A DNA stretch of 64,000 nucleotides, from NCBI GenBank assembly GCA_947503835.1, contig CANNFM010000022.1:1-64000 (forward strand), read 5' to 3'. Below, piece after piece: positions 62,382-64,000 of the stretch (position 1 is the stretch's first letter; every line of letters starts with the position of its first letter). The DNA is from an uncultured Aquimarina sp. Lineage in GTDB: Bacteria > Bacteroidota > Bacteroidia > Flavobacteriales > Flavobacteriaceae. The translations under genes and the position numbers were made by a program. The notes under the pieces are model-generated. The model ran no database searches. It was not told the origin of the DNA and saw only the letters and a list, made by a program, of their open reading frames with translations.

Positions 62382-63563
62382 TTACAATTTAAAATAGTCA
62401 ATATAAGTGTTCAAATCCTTGTCTCCGCGACCAGATAGACTAATCACGACAACATCATCGGGTTTAAACTTTTTGTCGTTAAAAATAGCTAACGCATGGG
62501 ATGTTTCTATTGCAGGAATAATACCTTCTAGTTGTGATAGTTCTAATCCTGCAGACATAGCATCATCATCGGTAACCGAGTAAAATTCTCCTCGTCCGGA
62601 TGTATATAAATGCGAATGTAATGGTCCAACTCCAGGGTAATCCAACCCTGCCGAAATAGAGTAGGGTTCGGTAATTTGTCCATCGGGAGTCTGCATTAGC
62701 ATGGTTTTACATCCATGAATGATTCCTTCTTTACCTAATTGAGAAGTAGCAGCACTTTCTCCACTATGCACTCCTTTTCCTGCGGCTTCTACGGCAATAA
62801 TACCTACACTAGGTTCGTCTAAAAAATGATAGTAGGTGCCTGCTGCGTTGCTACCTCCACCGATACAAGCAACTACATAATCAGGGTTTTCTTTCCCTTC
62901 TTTTTCTTTAAGTTGCCATTTTATTTCTTCAGAAATGATAGATTGAAACCGTGTCACCATATCTGGATAGGGGTGGGGACCTATGGCAGAACCAATAATA
63001 TAATGAGTATCTACAGGGTTATTAATCCAGTCTCGTATAGCCTCGTTGGTGGCATCCTTAAGTGTTTTACTTCCGGATTTTGCAGGCCTTACTTCGGCAC
63101 CAAGCATTTTCATTCTCGCAACGTTAGGAGCTTGGCGTTTGATATCAATTTCTCCCATGTATACGATACATTCGATTCCCATTAAAGCACAAACCGTAGC
63201 TGTAGCCACCCCATGCTGCCCTGCACCAGTTTCTGCAATGATTCGGTTTTTACCTAATCGTTTGGCAACCAGGATTTGCCCTATAGTGTTATTTACTTTA
63301 TGCGCACCGGTATGGTTAAGGTCTTCTCGTTTTAAGTATACTTTAGTGTTATGTTTTTCTGAAAGCCGTTTGGCATAATATAAAGGAGAAGGACGGCCGA
63401 CATAATCTTTGAGTAATTGATTAAATTCTTCTTTAAAAGAAGGTTCGTTCATAATCTCAAGATAACTCGTTCGTAATTCTTCTACATTGGGATATAACAT
63501 TTCGGGGATGTAGGCTCCGCCAAAATCCCCATAATATCCTTTTTCGTTTACTTGGTAACTCAT
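62382..63563 (-). CDS. trpB: Tryptophan synthase beta chain
   Basis: PLP enzyme that joins indole and serine. The 393-residue product has the PLP Lys in LKREDLNHTGAHKVNNTIGQ and the phosphate-binding stretch CIGGGSNAAGTYY. The start MSYQVNEKGYYGDFGGAYIP is the family standard. It is 25 bases after trpF and 86 before trpA. The short gap to trpA has TATTGAG-type repeats. Confidence 0.97.
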   Translation of the reverse strand: MSYQVNEKGYYGDFGGAYIPEMLYPNVEELRTSYLEIMNEPSFKEEFNQLLKDYVGRPSPLYYAKRLSEKHNTKVYLKREDLNHTGAHKVNNTIGQILVAKRLGKNRIIAETGAGQHGVATATVCALMGIECIVYMGEIDIKRQAPNVARMKMLGAEVRPAKSGSKTLKDATNEAIRDWINNPVDTHYIIGSAIGPHPYPDMVTRFQSIISEEIKWQLKEKEGKENPDYVVACIGGGSNAAGTYYHFLDEPSVGIIAVEAAGKGVHSGESAATSQLGKEGIIHGCKTMLMQTPDGQITEPYSISAGLDYPGVGPLHSHLYTSGRGEFYSVTDDDAMSAGLELSQLEGIIPAIETSHALAIFNDKKFKPDDVVVISLSGRGDKDLNTYIDYFKL

Positions 63564-63588
63564 ATTTTTTTAGTTTATAGTTGTTGGT

Positions 63589-64000
63589 TTATAGTTTATG
63601 GTCAACAGACAACAGTTTTTTAAATTCCTTTATATCTTTTATATCCTTTAATCCTGGTTTGATCTCGAATTTACTATTCACATCAATGCCATGAATGGGT
63701 AAATCTGTCGTTAGTATTGCTTTTATTTTTTCAACTTCATCGAGTCCGATACCTCCACTTAAGATAAATGGAGTAGTAGAGGGATAACCTTCTAAGACAC
63801 TCCAGTCGAAAGCGTATCCATTACCTCCTTTTTCTTTTCCTTTGGTGTCAAAAAGGAAATAGTCTACGATACCTTCGTAAGGTTGTAAAAGATCAAAATC
63901 AAATTTGTCTTTGATCGAGAATACTTTGAAGAGTTCAATTATATTGTTATCAGACCTCACAGGTCTCAAAGACCTGTGAGGTCTGTTTAATGAAATAAAA
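63589..64000 (-). CDS. trpF: Phosphoribosylanthranilate isomerase, partial, with an in-frame palindromic insertion
   Basis: The C-terminal part of TrpF is clear: YFLFDTKGKEKGGNGYAFDW (with GGNG and DW), SGGIGLDEV and GIDVNSKFEIKPGLKD, ending at 63589. The frame stays open across the window edge at 64000, so the gene starts beyond. Before IELFKVFSI there are 11 codons, RPHRSLRPVRS, encoded by a palindromic 33-base stretch (63952-63984), in frame. Isomerase function may be intact if the insertion lies in a loop. Confidence 0.88.
   Translation of the reverse strand, partial: FISLNRPHRSLRPVRSDNNIIELFKVFSIKDKFDFDLLQPYEGIVDYFLFDTKGKEKGGNGYAFDWSVLEGYPSTTPFILSGGIGLDEVEKIKAILTTDLPIHGIDVNSKFEIKPGLKDIKDIKEFKKLLSVDHKL
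63951..63985. repeat. Perfect palindrome inside trpF
   Basis: 16-base arms CAGACCTCACAGGTCT / AGACCTGTGAGGTCTG with a three-base loop (CAA). It is the kind of short palindrome repeated in many Bacteroidota genomes. Here it is within coding DNA and adds 11 codons without a stop. Confidence 0.9.

Overview
The window looks like a chromosomal segment of a low-GC marine-type Flavobacteriia (Bacteroidota). Evidence: promoters that fit the Bacteroidota TTTG / TAnnTTTG pattern, weak or absent Shine-Dalgarno sites, a 30S THX protein with a Lys/Ala tail, DUF1573, the SusC-free but porin/TRAP-equipped gene set, and a leaderless-style gene layout. A genus such as Aquimarina is possible, but that is only an impression from the gene content.

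Layout: 1-410 tRNA-Glu and rpsT. 457-4766 glycosyltransferase, a zinc-ribbon-derived coiled coil, NIF3 and lpxK. 4862-9021 hybrid kinase, gap, lipA. 9332-12733 a small unknown, an ECF sigma factor with a small Cys-rich membrane protein, murB and an aminotransferase. 12839-17540 PDZ/aspartyl protease, DUF1573, valS. 17601-22380 acyl-CoA-binding protein, psd, cdsA, LUD protein, ftsH, rsfS (a membrane-lipid and quality-control run). 22471-26606 birA, SRPBCC, pyrE, NUDIX, M14 peptidase. 26757-30645 SulP transporter, methyltransferase, a secreted small protein, a GyrI-like protein. 30813-31043 a 21-bp minisatellite. 31125-35308 TfoX, VOC, coaD, ddl, PASTA, rluD. 35334-35620 a frameshifted amidohydrolase remnant. 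35721-37675 cold-shock protein, VOC protein and yaaA, the last two behind duplicated upstream regions. 37713-40988 a transporter-fused histidine kinase with its response regulator and a tiny membrane protein. 41120-46011 an ArsR-type regulator and a porin + TRAP transporter operon. 47739-51191 pyruvate carboxylase. 52040-56475 an MBOAT/SGNH O-acylation operon. 56630-56898 a 41-bp tandem repeat array. 56982-61078 a uracil-DNA glycosylase gene followed by two cargo modules, each closed by another copy of the glycosylase 3' end. 61079-64000 THX and trpA, trpB, trpF.

Most of the window is ordinary housekeeping. The accessory part lies at 56.5-61.1 kb. Three direct copies of the 3' end of the uracil-DNA glycosylase gene, each centred on the same hairpin, bound a secreted-protein gene and a large DUF4157 (extracellular contractile injection system-associated) protein. 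The C-terminal two thirds of that protein is visibly higher in GC than its N-terminus, as expected of a swappable effector module. Other oddities are an in-frame palindromic insertion in trpF, a zinc-ribbon protein that has lost all its cysteines, and matched palindromes at the arsR and porin/TRAP promoters.
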